The translations under genes were made by a program, and so were the position numbers. Under the pieces are notes generated by a model. That model was not told where the DNA came from, ran no database searches, and saw only the letters and a program-made list of their open reading frames with translations. From positions 170,426 through 234,425 of the forward strand of contig NZ_CP007026.1 of assembly GCF_000812185.1 (NCBI RefSeq): a stretch of DNA of 64,000 bases, in the 5' to 3' direction. Source of the stretch: Candidatus Nitrosopelagicus brevis. GTDB lineage: Archaea > Thermoproteota > Nitrososphaeria > Nitrososphaerales > Nitrosopumilaceae. Of this stretch, positions 41,519-49,114 are shown piece after piece; the stretch's first letter is position 1, and every line of letters begins with the position of its first letter.

Positions 41519-42138
41519 TTGTTCTCAGGTATGTAATGTTTAATTGCTTTTTCATATCTTTGTTTGAGATCCTCCTTTGTCCATTCTGAAATTAAGGAGG
41601 AAAATTTAGTTTTTGTTTCAGATTCACAATCATCAAGATAGTATAGAGCAATAACCATCCATGGACAATAGATGTCTAGATTATTTTCTAACTCTGTTTT
41701 CAATTCATTAGGTGAAATCCATTTTATTGCTGAAATTTCATCTTTGATTAGTGATGATTCATCAAAATCATCTACTACACCAACTAATGTTCCACAAACT
41801 TCATTTTCAGAACCAATGTCCTTGTAAGGAACATGATATTCAAATTTGTTAACATAATTCATTTGACATGTAATTCCAATCTCCTCAGGCATTCTACGTT
41901 CTGCAGATGAGACATATGTCTCGCCTTCTCTAGGATGACTTGCAACTGTACCATCCCACTCTCCAGGCCAAAGCATTTTCGAGTCACTTCTTCTTGTTAG
42001 GAGTAACTTACCTTCTTTGTTAAAAATTAACGCAGTAAATGCTCTGTGAAGCTTTCCATTTGGTAAATGACATTTTACCTTCTCTTCTTTTCCTATTGGA
42101 TTATCATTTCCATCAACTAAAATTACAAATTCTTCCAT
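41500..42138 (-). CDS. idi: Isopentenyl-diphosphate delta-isomerase type 1 (Nudix)
   Basis: The 212-residue Nudix protein contains KCHLPNGKLHRAFTALIFNKEGKLLLTRRS, LWPGEWDGTVASHPREGETYVSSAERRMPEEIGI and the E-x-E of IDI-1. The usual active-site Cys of bacterial IDI-1 (in TNTCCSHP) is replaced: the segment here reads DGTVASHP. IDI interconverts IPP and DMAPP. The Cys change is worth testing, although some archaeal homologues show it too. It overlaps idsA (19 bp) and lies 2 bp from the kinase, so the run is one operon. Confidence 0.82.
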   Translation of the reverse strand: MEEFVILVDGNDNPIGKEEKVKCHLPNGKLHRAFTALIFNKEGKLLLTRRSDSKMLWPGEWDGTVASHPREGETYVSSAERRMPEEIGITCQMNYVNKFEYHVPYKDIGSENEVCGTLVGVVDDFDESSLIKDEISAIKWISPNELKTELENNLDIYCPWMVIALYYLDDCESETKTKFSSLISEWTKEDLKQRYEKAIKHYIPENNWRLVN

Positions 42139-42140
42139 GA

Positions 42141-42881
42141 TTATTTCCTGAATAATGTTCCTTCAAATTTCTTTCCTAAAATTGCATCGCTAATCCTCTT
42201 TGGTTTGTTGCCATTTACAAAAAATACCTTCAATCCAGCTTTTGCCATTTTGTTTGCTTCAGTAATTTTTCTTGTCATGCCGCCGGTAACATCCATTACA
42301 TTTTCTTGAATCTTAGGGGTTTCCTTTTTGAAATCATGAATCAATTTCTTTGTTTTCAAATCTGAATAAACACCATCTACATTCAAAACAAATAGTGAAA
42401 GTCTTGGTTTCAAAACTTTTGCAATTGTAGTCATTATTACGTCTCCAGATAAAATGTATGATTTTTTCTGCCCAAACCATAATGCATCGCCAAATGTTAT
42501 TGGTGTCAATCCTGATTTTGCAATTTCATTAATTGTTAAAATTTTACTCCTGATTGATTTGTTTCCTTTCATAAAATCTGTAGGTGGCAAACAATACGAA
42601 TTAACCTTATTTTTTACTGCACTATCTAGGATTATTTTGTTTAATTCAACCATAGAATTTTTAACAACTGCGACACCTTTTGGACTGGTTTTTGCAGGTT
42701 TCGTATGCATATCGTATTTTACAGACCAATAATGTCCGTATGAGCCTCCGCCATGTACAAGAATTACTGGTTCTTTGATCTTTCCAATTTCTTTTAAAAT
42801 ATTATTAATAGTCTTTCTTCTAGGTGATAATGGCTTTTCTTTATTTGTAATAATTGAGCCTCCAAGTTTTATTAGAATCAT
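42141..42881 (-). CDS. Isopentenyl phosphate kinase
   Basis: This 246-residue amino acid kinase-fold protein has MILIKLGGSIITNKEKP and VILVHGGGSYGHYWSV, whose His is the family-specific catalytic residue of isopentenyl phosphate kinase (IPK). ILSGDVIMTTIAKVLKPRLSLFVLNVDGVYS and VTGGMTRKITEA complete the pattern. It phosphorylates isopentenyl phosphate to IPP in the archaeal mevalonate pathway. It lies between mvk and idi, 2 bp from idi and 15 bp from mvk. Length normal. Confidence 0.92.
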   Translation of the reverse strand: MILIKLGGSIITNKEKPLSPRRKTINNILKEIGKIKEPVILVHGGGSYGHYWSVKYDMHTKPAKTSPKGVAVVKNSMVELNKIILDSAVKNKVNSYCLPPTDFMKGNKSIRSKILTINEIAKSGLTPITFGDALWFGQKKSYILSGDVIMTTIAKVLKPRLSLFVLNVDGVYSDLKTKKLIHDFKKETPKIQENVMDVTGGMTRKITEANKMAKAGLKVFFVNGNKPKRISDAILGKKFEGTLFRK

Positions 42882-42896
42882 ACCTGTATCATCATC

Positions 42897-43844
42897 CTAT
42901 CTATTAAAAACCTGCATACCTGTTTTTTGTATAGATACGTTGTGAGTTTGATACTTTGTTGTGTTCATAAATTCTGAAAGATCATTATTCTTTTGTGTCA
43001 ATGCTATGATACATCCACCACCTCCTGCTCCTGTGATTTTTGCACCAAATGTAATTTGTTCAATCTCTTTTGTAATTGATAATAATATGTCATTAGAAAC
43101 ACCAATTTGTTCTAAGTAAATTTGATTCTGTGCCATACACTTTCCCATAGTTTCTAAATCATTACTTTTCATACTTTCTAGTGCTTTTGTTACTAAACGT
43201 TCTTCTTCTGAACATAATTCTGAAAATATATCACTATTTTCATCTTTAAATTTTTTTACTTGCTCTACTACTTTGTCTGTTGCATGAACCTGTTCTGAAT
43301 CAATTATCAAAAAATTAAATTCATTTTCTGTTTCAATTTTTAAAAAGCCTTTTTCTTTTTGATATTCAATTATTCCTCCATGAACTGAAACTGTACAGTC
43401 TGCTCCTGATGAATTTGGAAATATTGTTTTTTCTGCTTGTATAGATAACTCTAAAACTTCTTTTTCATTTGTATTGTTAAATAAATTCGAAACTGATGCT
43501 GCTGCTGCAACACAACATGCAGATGAGGAACCTAGTCCTGCACCTATTGGAATATCTGATTCAATCTTAATACTAATTCCATTTTCAAAATTATTTTTTG
43601 AAATTATTTCTTTTGCAATATAAAAAAATGGTCTAAATTTTTTTTCTATATTTGAGACATTCTCATCTTTTTCTATCGATGCTTGTCCTAACGATGAAGA
43701 GATTAGAATATTGTTTGTATTTGTTTTTTCTGAAGTTACAGTTGCATACTTGTCGATGGCGCCTAGTATTGCTCTATTTCCATGAACGACAAAATGTTCC
43801 CCAAAAAGGATTATTTTTCCAGGTGCTTTAGATATTGAAGTCAA
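42897..43844 (-). CDS. mvk: Mevalonate kinase
   Basis: In this 315-residue GHMP kinase APGKIILFGEHFVVHGNRAI is motif 1, PIGAGLGSSSACCVAAAASV is the ATP-binding loop and KITGAGGGGCIIAL is motif 3. It turns mevalonate into mevalonate-5-phosphate. The next genes, IPK and idi, complete the archaeal variant of the route; phosphomevalonate dehydratase or decarboxylase genes are not in this window. It is expected in the run with rpsB and eno. The start 23 bp downstream of the rpsB stop is standard. Confidence 0.93.
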   Translation of the reverse strand: MTSISKAPGKIILFGEHFVVHGNRAILGAIDKYATVTSEKTNTNNILISSSLGQASIEKDENVSNIEKKFRPFFYIAKEIISKNNFENGISIKIESDIPIGAGLGSSSACCVAAAASVSNLFNNTNEKEVLELSIQAEKTIFPNSSGADCTVSVHGGIIEYQKEKGFLKIETENEFNFLIIDSEQVHATDKVVEQVKKFKDENSDIFSELCSEEERLVTKALESMKSNDLETMGKCMAQNQIYLEQIGVSNDILLSITKEIEQITFGAKITGAGGGGCIIALTQKNNDLSEFMNTTKYQTHNVSIQKTGMQVFNR

Positions 43845-43866
43845 ATAGTTATTTTGAAGAAAACTT

Positions 43867-44484
43867 CTATAATTCTTCTTCTATTTTTGTCTCAAAGTCA
43901 TCAATCTCATACTTCATGTCTTGATCTTCTTTGAGTTCACCTTTTTGAATTAGAATTTCTCTTGCTAATAGCCAGTAAATTGTTGCTAATGCTTTACGAC
44001 CTCTGTTATTTGCAGGAATTATCAAATCCAAATTTGAGGTGACATTGTTTGTGTTTGAAATTCCGATAACTGGAATTCCAGCATTTGTTGCCTCAATAAT
44101 TGCCTGTCCATCTACTTCTGGATCAGAAATTATGATTAGTTGAGGCTCTATGAAATATGGTAATGATGGATTTGTTAGTGTTCCTGGCATAAATCTTCTA
44201 AGCATTGGTGATGCTCCTGTTAGTTCAACAAATTTTTCAATTGGGGTTGTTGCATATTCTTTTCCAGAACAAACAATAACTTTTTTCATATCGAATCCTG
44301 ATGCCCATTTTGCTGCACTCTTGATTTTTGCTAATGTAATATCGATATCTAACATGTAAAGTCCTTCAGGACTAGCTGATGTGATAAATGGACGCATTGA
44401 TTTTGTCTTCATATCGGTTCCAACACGGATACCTGTTGCTAAAACTTTCTTCTTTAGATCAGTAGTTTCTGTTTGTTGGCTCAT
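43867..44484 (-). CDS. rpsB: Ribosomal protein uS2
   Basis: The 205-residue protein has ATGIRVGTDMKTKSMRPFITSASPEGLYMLDI, RFMPGTLTNPSLPYFIEPQLIIISDPEVDGQAIIEATNAGIPVIGISNTNN and a PANNRGRKALATIYWLLARE segment, as in archaeal uS2 (small subunit). An acidic tail (FETKIEEEL) closes it. It follows eno by 8 bp, in the conserved archaeal order rpoN-eno-rpsB-mvk. Confidence 0.95.
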   Translation of the reverse strand: MSQQTETTDLKKKVLATGIRVGTDMKTKSMRPFITSASPEGLYMLDIDITLAKIKSAAKWASGFDMKKVIVCSGKEYATTPIEKFVELTGASPMLRRFMPGTLTNPSLPYFIEPQLIIISDPEVDGQAIIEATNAGIPVIGISNTNNVTSNLDLIIPANNRGRKALATIYWLLAREILIQKGELKEDQDMKYEIDDFETKIEEEL

Positions 44485-44492
44485 TGCGATTT

Positions 44493-45731
44493 TTAAAAGT
44501 CAATCATGCCATGTATTAAATCATGCTCTGAAATACGAATCAATTCATTCACTTTTTCCACTCTTTCTCCGCCGACAATTCCAACTTTTAGTAGTTTAGA
44601 GCCGGTTCCAATTCCTATGTGTGAAATATGTGAATCACTTGATTCGCCTGAACGATGTGATGTGATTAATTTAATATTATTTTGATTGGCAACCTTGGCA
44701 AATTCTAGTGCATCATAAAGACTTCCTGCTTGATTTACCTTTAGAATTGCAGCGTTACAAGATTTTGCCTCGACTGCTTTTGTGAGAATTTTATTATTTG
44801 TAACAGTTAGATCATCTCCTGTAATCATTGAATTAGGGAATTTTTTTGTTATCTCTGCCATGTCATCAAATGCTTCTTCGTGAACAGCATCTTCTGCATA
44901 AATCAGTTTATAATTTTCTATAATCTTTGATGCAAATTCAATTTGTTCACCTGAATCATTTTCAAAACCTGCACGATCATAAACATATTTTTTCTTTTCT
45001 TCATTCCATTGTGTTGATGAAGCAAAATCAACTCCTAAACCAACTTCTTTTCCTAATGTAAATCCTAAATTTTCTATTGCTTTAACTGAAATGTCTAATG
45101 CTTCTTCGTTGTTGAATTTTGGAGCCCATCCTCCTTCATCTCCACGTCCATTTGTAAAAGTTGGATCATTCTTTAGAATTAATTTTTTTAATTCTTTATG
45201 CACTTGAAGATTGGTATCTATTGATTCTCGAACTGTCTTTGCACCTATTGATGCAACTAAAATCTCCTGAATATCTGGAGTACCAGGTCCTGCGTGTGCG
45301 CCTCCACCTAGTATATTTCCTAATGGAAATGGAAATTTTAAATCAGATTTTCCACTAATCATCTGGAAAAATTGTTTATTTTCAACTTTTGCTGCTGATT
45401 CTGTTGCCGCAATTGTTATTGCAAATGCACATGCTCCTCCAATCTTTGCATAATTATCAGTCTCATCTATAGAATGAATGACATCATGTACTTGTTTTAG
45501 ATCACTTGAATCAATTCCAATAAATTTATCTGAATTTTGGTTTAGAAGTGATAAACTTTCTTCTGGACTATTGTTAGGAAAACTAACTGCTTCAAATTTA
45601 CCTACACTTGCACCAGAGGGTGCACAAACTCTTCCTTGATATTTTCCATCAGTTGTAACATCAACTTCTATGGTTTTACTACCTCTGCTGTTATACAGAA
45701 CTCTACCAGAAATTGCGGTAATTTTTGACAA
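44493..45731 (-). CDS. eno: Enolase
   Basis: The 412-residue protein contains SRGSKTIEVDV, PSGASVGKFEA, YAEDAVHEEAFDDMAEITKKFPNSMITGDDLTVTN with metal-binding Asp, Glu and Asp residues, ILKVNQAGSLYDALEF with the catalytic Lys, and SHRSGESSDSHISHIGIGTGSKLLKVG. It interconverts 2-phosphoglycerate and phosphoenolpyruvate in gluconeogenesis. The length is slightly below the 420-430 residue norm. It lies 1 bp after rpoN and 8 bp before rpsB. Confidence 0.95.
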   Translation of the reverse strand: MSKITAISGRVLYNSRGSKTIEVDVTTDGKYQGRVCAPSGASVGKFEAVSFPNNSPEESLSLLNQNSDKFIGIDSSDLKQVHDVIHSIDETDNYAKIGGACAFAITIAATESAAKVENKQFFQMISGKSDLKFPFPLGNILGGGAHAGPGTPDIQEILVASIGAKTVRESIDTNLQVHKELKKLILKNDPTFTNGRGDEGGWAPKFNNEEALDISVKAIENLGFTLGKEVGLGVDFASSTQWNEEKKKYVYDRAGFENDSGEQIEFASKIIENYKLIYAEDAVHEEAFDDMAEITKKFPNSMITGDDLTVTNNKILTKAVEAKSCNAAILKVNQAGSLYDALEFAKVANQNNIKLITSHRSGESSDSHISHIGIGTGSKLLKVGIVGGERVEKVNELIRISEHDLIHGMIDF

Positions 45732-45732
45732 T

Positions 45733-45969
45733 TTATTCTAGTTCGCTTTGCACTTCTTGATTTCTCTTATGCATTGCTTCATAAAATGGAATAACTTGTT
45801 GAATTGTTTCAACTGTGGTTAATAGCATACGTCTGCAACAATATCTCTCCATACCTAAATCATCAAGAACTTTCTTTGGATCTTCTCCGGTCTTAATTCG
45901 ATTCTGATAATCTGAATATTTATCGGCGATTAATTTTCCGCATGTAAAACATCTTACAGGTACTAACAC
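45733..45969 (-). CDS. rpoN: DNA-directed RNA polymerase subunit N (Rpb10)
   Basis: The protein has 78 residues from a GTG at 45969: [18 protein letters not shown] with CFTC, and [14 protein letters not shown] with the CC pair, the four zinc ligands of RpoN. A TTG at 45984 is also in frame but would add a non-conserved IFSSV. The TATA box at 45991-45999 is 26 nt upstream of the GTG, so the gene is leaderless and starts with GTG. The C-terminal 15 residues ([14 protein letters not shown]) extend beyond the usual length of about 60. Confidence 0.93.
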   Translation of the reverse strand: MLVPVRCFTCGKLIADKYSDYQNRIKTGEDPKKVLDDLGMERYCCRRMLLTTVETIQQVIPFYEAMHKRNQEVQSELE

Positions 45970-45990
45970 ACTTGAAAAAATCAATCAAGG

Positions 45991-45999
45991 ATTATAAAA
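45991..45999 (-). promoter_or_regulatory. TATA box of the rpoN-eno-rpsB-mvk run
   Basis: On the minus strand this reads TTTTATAAT, centred 26 nt before the GTG at 45969. It fixes the start codon and should be the main promoter of the seven-gene run down to idsA. Confidence 0.55.
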
Positions 46000-46020
46000 A
46001 CCCTACAAGGATTTTTCTAT

Positions 46021-46105
46021 GCGGGTATCGCCCAGCCTGGTCAAAGGCGCTAGCTTGAGGGGTTAGTCTCTTAGGAGTTCGTGGGTTCGAATCCCACTAC
46101 CCGCA
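46021..46105 (+). tRNA. tRNA-Leu (anticodon GAG)
   Basis: Acceptor GCGGGTA/TACCCGC with discriminator A, anticodon stem CTAGC/GTTAG around loop TTGAGGG (anticodon GAG), a long variable arm (TCTCTTAGGAG) typical of class II tRNAs, and T arm GTGGG-TTCGAAT-CCCAC. No intron; CCA not encoded. Confidence 0.95.
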
Positions 46106-46109
46106 TTGA

Positions 46110-46727
46110 TTATTTTTTTGAGTTCTTTTGGATATTTCTAATAAATTCCTGTCTTCTGATTTCTTCAGTAAGTACTAGTCTTGTATCTTCAACCAACATT
46201 CTATTGACATCTAATTTTCGTCTTGATTCTTTTACGATCTTATCGTATGTGGCAAATGGATACAAAATTAGATAAAGTTCTTCCATAATTCCAAAATATC
46301 TCTCTGCATTTTTTGAATTACCTATTCTAATCTGATCAATCACCTGTCTTTTTAATTCTCCAATACAATCAAGTAAGCCAAGTATGTATGATTCTCCTGA
46401 AACCTTGATTGATTTGTATGATGGAATCTGTTTACCTTCGATGATTGATAACAATGCTACTGCTTCGACTAGTTCTTGCTCAGGTGTCAAAACGTATCTT
46501 TTGAGATCTCCATTTGCTTTTTGTTTTAATTTTGCAAGAAGAGATTTTGCTTTTTTAATTTTTAATTTTGCTGAAGGTAAATCATTTTTGTGAATTGCAA
46601 TAATTGCCTGACTACAATTAATTATGACTTCGCGATTATTTTTTATTAAAAATTCTCTAGAAGAGTTAATTTTTTCTAATTCTTTAGAAATTTTTGGAAG
46701 TGAAATTTTTACATTTTTTAATCCCAT
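46110..46727 (-). CDS. Translin-family nucleic-acid-binding protein
   Basis: The 205-residue all-helical protein is rich in Lys. The last 100 residues match translin/TRAX: ESYILGLLDCIGELKRQVIDQIRIGNSKNAERYFGIMEELYLILYPF, then KLDVNRMLVEDTRLVLTEEIRRQEF. Translin forms octameric shells that bind single-stranded RNA/DNA, and with TRAX some archaeal homologues cut RNA. No obvious TRAX-type catalytic Glu-Asp set can be asserted. It starts with a basic helix (KISKELEKINSSREFLIKNNREVI). It is convergent with tRNA-Leu and divergent from the NAD(P)HX gene. Confidence 0.8.
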   Translation of the reverse strand: MGLKNVKISLPKISKELEKINSSREFLIKNNREVIINCSQAIIAIHKNDLPSAKLKIKKAKSLLAKLKQKANGDLKRYVLTPEQELVEAVALLSIIEGKQIPSYKSIKVSGESYILGLLDCIGELKRQVIDQIRIGNSKNAERYFGIMEELYLILYPFATYDKIVKESRRKLDVNRMLVEDTRLVLTEEIRRQEFIRNIQKNSKK

Positions 46728-46773
46728 AGAATCAGAAACTGTTTTTCTTAGTTAAAGGCGTTTGCAAAACCTC

Positions 46774-46780
46774 TTTATTG
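46774..46780 (+). promoter_or_regulatory. TATA-like box of the NAD(P)HX epimerase gene
   Basis: TTTATTG is centred 25 nt before the GTG at 46802, indicating that this GTG, and not the TTG inside the box at 46778, is the start. Confidence 0.4.
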
Positions 46781-46801
46781 AAATCATATCTGAGATGTTC
46801 T

Positions 46802-47449
46802 GTGGAAATAACTGTAGATCAAATGTATCAGATTGAAAACAAAGGTCATGATATGGGATTTTTAAAAAAATTCATGATGGAAAACGCAGGAGCCGTTGCT
46901 GTAAGAAGGCTAGTTGAGAAATTTGGAAGTGTAGATTCAAAAAATGTTGTAATATTTATTGGAATGGGAAATAATGGTGGAGATGGTCAAGTTATGGCAA
47001 GACATCTTGCAGGTCATAATGCAAATGTAACTGTTGTTTTACTTGGAACTCCTGATAAAATTAAAACTGAAGAAAGTAGTTGGAATTGGTCATTACTTGA
47101 AAAAATGCCTTCTGTTAAATTAGTTACAGGTAATTCAACTGACTTTGATTTTAAACCAGATATTATTATTGACGGAATTCTGGGTACTGGAATTAATGGT
47201 GATATAAGAGAGCCATATGCATCTGCAATCAATTTCATTAATCAAACTAACTGTTACAAGTTTGCTGTTGATGTTCCATCTGGAATGGATCCTCAGACAG
47301 GAGAAACTGCCTCACTTTTTACAAAATGTGACATGACTGTAACTTTTCATAAAATGAAACAAGGAATTCCAAAGAGAAAAGATTTGACCGGGGAATTATT
47401 TGCTGAAAAGATAGGAATTCCGCCTGAAGCGGAGATAGATGTTTTGTGA
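46802..47449 (+). CDS. NAD(P)HX epimerase (YjeF N-terminal domain)
   Basis: In this 215-residue protein EITVDQMYQIENKG is the usual YjeF_N start, VVIFIGMGNNGGDGQVMARHL is the glycine loop binding the nucleotide, and IIDGILGTGINGDIREPYASAINFINQ and AVDVPSGMDPQTGET complete the domain. It repairs damaged hydrated NADH or NADPH by epimerisation. The kinase-like dehydratase domain often fused to it (NnrD) is absent here. A GTG start is supported by a TATA-like box. Its stop overlaps the start of the next gene (GTGA). Confidence 0.9.
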   Translation: MEITVDQMYQIENKGHDMGFLKKFMMENAGAVAVRRLVEKFGSVDSKNVVIFIGMGNNGGDGQVMARHLAGHNANVTVVLLGTPDKIKTEESSWNWSLLEKMPSVKLVTGNSTDFDFKPDIIIDGILGTGINGDIREPYASAINFINQTNCYKFAVDVPSGMDPQTGETASLFTKCDMTVTFHKMKQGIPKRKDLTGELFAEKIGIPPEAEIDVL

Positions 47450-48057
47450 TTGTTCATCAAATTCCTGTTGGCCCAATGCAAAATTTTTCTTACATTGTTG
47501 AGGATGAATCCACGCATGAAGCAATTGTGATTGATCCGTCTTGGGATTTAGACAAAATTATTTCTATAATTGATGAACAAAATCTTCAACCAAAATATAT
47601 TGTAAATACACATTGGCATGATGATCATACACGAGGAAATGAGGAATTAGCAAAAATGTTGAGTGTAAAAATTGTACAACACGAAGCATCCACATTACAA
47701 AATGATATGACTGTAAAAAATGGCGATTCAATAAAATTCGGATGTTCCGAACTTGTTGTATATCATACACCTGGACATTCCAAAGATAGCATTTGTCTTG
47801 TAGGTGACGGAAAAATCTTTTCAGGAGATACTCTTTTTGTTGGAAATTGTGGTCGAATTGATTTACCTGGAGGTAGTGCAAGTGAACTCTATCATAGCTT
47901 ATTTGATGTATTGCATAGTTTAGATGATAATCTTGTAATGTATCCTGGACATGATTATGGTATGGCTGCAACATCAACCATTGGAAATGAAAAGACTACA
48001 AATCCTGTAATGCAAAAGATCACTGAAGATTCTTTTGTAGATAGAATGGGTGGATAA
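47446..48057 (+). CDS. Metallo-beta-lactamase-fold hydrolase (glyoxalase II-like)
   Basis: In this 203-residue protein VNTHWHDDHTRGN (the HxHxDH motif), HTPGHSKDSIC, FSGDTLFVGNCGRIDLPGGS and YPGHDYG supply all the metal ligands of a two-metal MBL-fold hydrolase. Such short proteins, with the DLPGGSASELYHSL helix, belong to the glyoxalase II-like thioester hydrolase/persulfide dioxygenase group. Substrate open. Start is GTG overlapping the YjeF stop by 4 bp. It is followed by cobT-like with 8-bp overlap, so the three are one operon. Confidence 0.9.
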   Translation: MIVHQIPVGPMQNFSYIVEDESTHEAIVIDPSWDLDKIISIIDEQNLQPKYIVNTHWHDDHTRGNEELAKMLSVKIVQHEASTLQNDMTVKNGDSIKFGCSELVVYHTPGHSKDSICLVGDGKIFSGDTLFVGNCGRIDLPGGSASELYHSLFDVLHSLDDNLVMYPGHDYGMAATSTIGNEKTTNPVMQKITEDSFVDRMGG

Positions 48058-49114
48058 TGTGTCAATCATCTGCCACGGAGATGTAGTAAATGCAAAAAAA
48101 TTCCTACATGATCTTTCAAAAAAACGATTTACATTTGGTTTAGTAGCATCATATAGTGAAACCTGTGAAATTCCTGGAATTACTATTGCAGGTGCTGACA
48201 AAGAATTTCTAAAGTTTACCGCACCTGCAGATTCTGAATATATTGAATATGGGAAATGTGTTTGTATACCTGGAATTCCAATTTCTCCTGATGGAAAACC
48301 TACGCCTGCATTACTAACTCGAGTCTCATTAAATGCTGCAAAAATTCCACATTTTGTTGTAAACGCTGGAAGTAAAGTTGCACCATCCCTGTGCTACTTT
48401 GATGCTGATATACTTCCTGGAAAAAATATTTCTGAATCTCCTGCAATGTCTATTGAACAGGTGAAATCTGGAATTGAATATGGAAAAAATTTGGGTAAAA
48501 TCATGTCGCAGAATACGGATTGTCTTGTAATTGGTGAGTGTATTCCTGGTGGAACTACTACGGCGCTAACAGTTTTGAGAGCATTTGGATTGGAGTGTAA
48601 TGTAAGTTCTAGTATGCAGAACAATCCTTTGGATTTAAAAAATAAAATTGTGTCAGATGCATTAAAACGAAAAAAATCCGATGACGCTTTGGAAATAATT
48701 GCAAATTTTGGTGATCCAATGATGCCTGTATGTGCAGGTATGTTATCATCTGCATCAAAAAATTGTCACGTAATATTGGCAGGTGGCACACAAATGCTTG
48801 CTGTGTTGCAACTTGCAAAACAGATTGGTTATAACGCAGAAAATTCTGCAATTGGGTGTACTTCTTACATAATTGATGACTCTCAAGCAAAATTTCTTGA
48901 AACTTTAGAACAAATTGACAACCTTGCTGTACTATCATGTGACCCGTGTTTACATAATTCCCAACACTTTGGATTTCGTTCTTACGCAGATGGTTTTGTT
49001 AAAGAAGGAGCAGGAGCTGGTGGTGCTATAATTGCATCTTTACTCAAAACAGAAAATTCTGTAGAGAACCTGTTTACTTTGTTTGAGCAAGAATACAAAA
49101 GAATCTCTACTTGA
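48050..49114 (+). CDS. Nicotinate-nucleotide-dependent phosphoribosyltransferase, CobT-like (UPF0284)
   Basis: The 354-residue protein matches UPF0284: IPHFVVNAGSKVAPSLCYFDADILPGKNI, LVIGECIPGGTTTALTVLRAFGL (the phosphoribosyl loop, like GTTTA in CobT) and FRSYADGFVKEGAGAGGAIIASLL. These archaeal proteins are thought to activate the lower ligand base of cobalamin. Thaumarchaea make cobalamin, so the role fits. Two GTGs (48050 and 48059) are possible starts; the first gives an 8-bp overlap with the preceding gene, the second a 1-bp gap. Its end overlaps the glmS stop region (8 bp, convergent). Confidence 0.82.
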   Translation: MDNVSIICHGDVVNAKKFLHDLSKKRFTFGLVASYSETCEIPGITIAGADKEFLKFTAPADSEYIEYGKCVCIPGIPISPDGKPTPALLTRVSLNAAKIPHFVVNAGSKVAPSLCYFDADILPGKNISESPAMSIEQVKSGIEYGKNLGKIMSQNTDCLVIGECIPGGTTTALTVLRAFGLECNVSSSMQNNPLDLKNKIVSDALKRKKSDDALEIIANFGDPMMPVCAGMLSSASKNCHVILAGGTQMLAVLQLAKQIGYNAENSAIGCTSYIIDDSQAKFLETLEQIDNLAVLSCDPCLHNSQHFGFRSYADGFVKEGAGAGGAIIASLLKTENSVENLFTLFEQEYKRIST

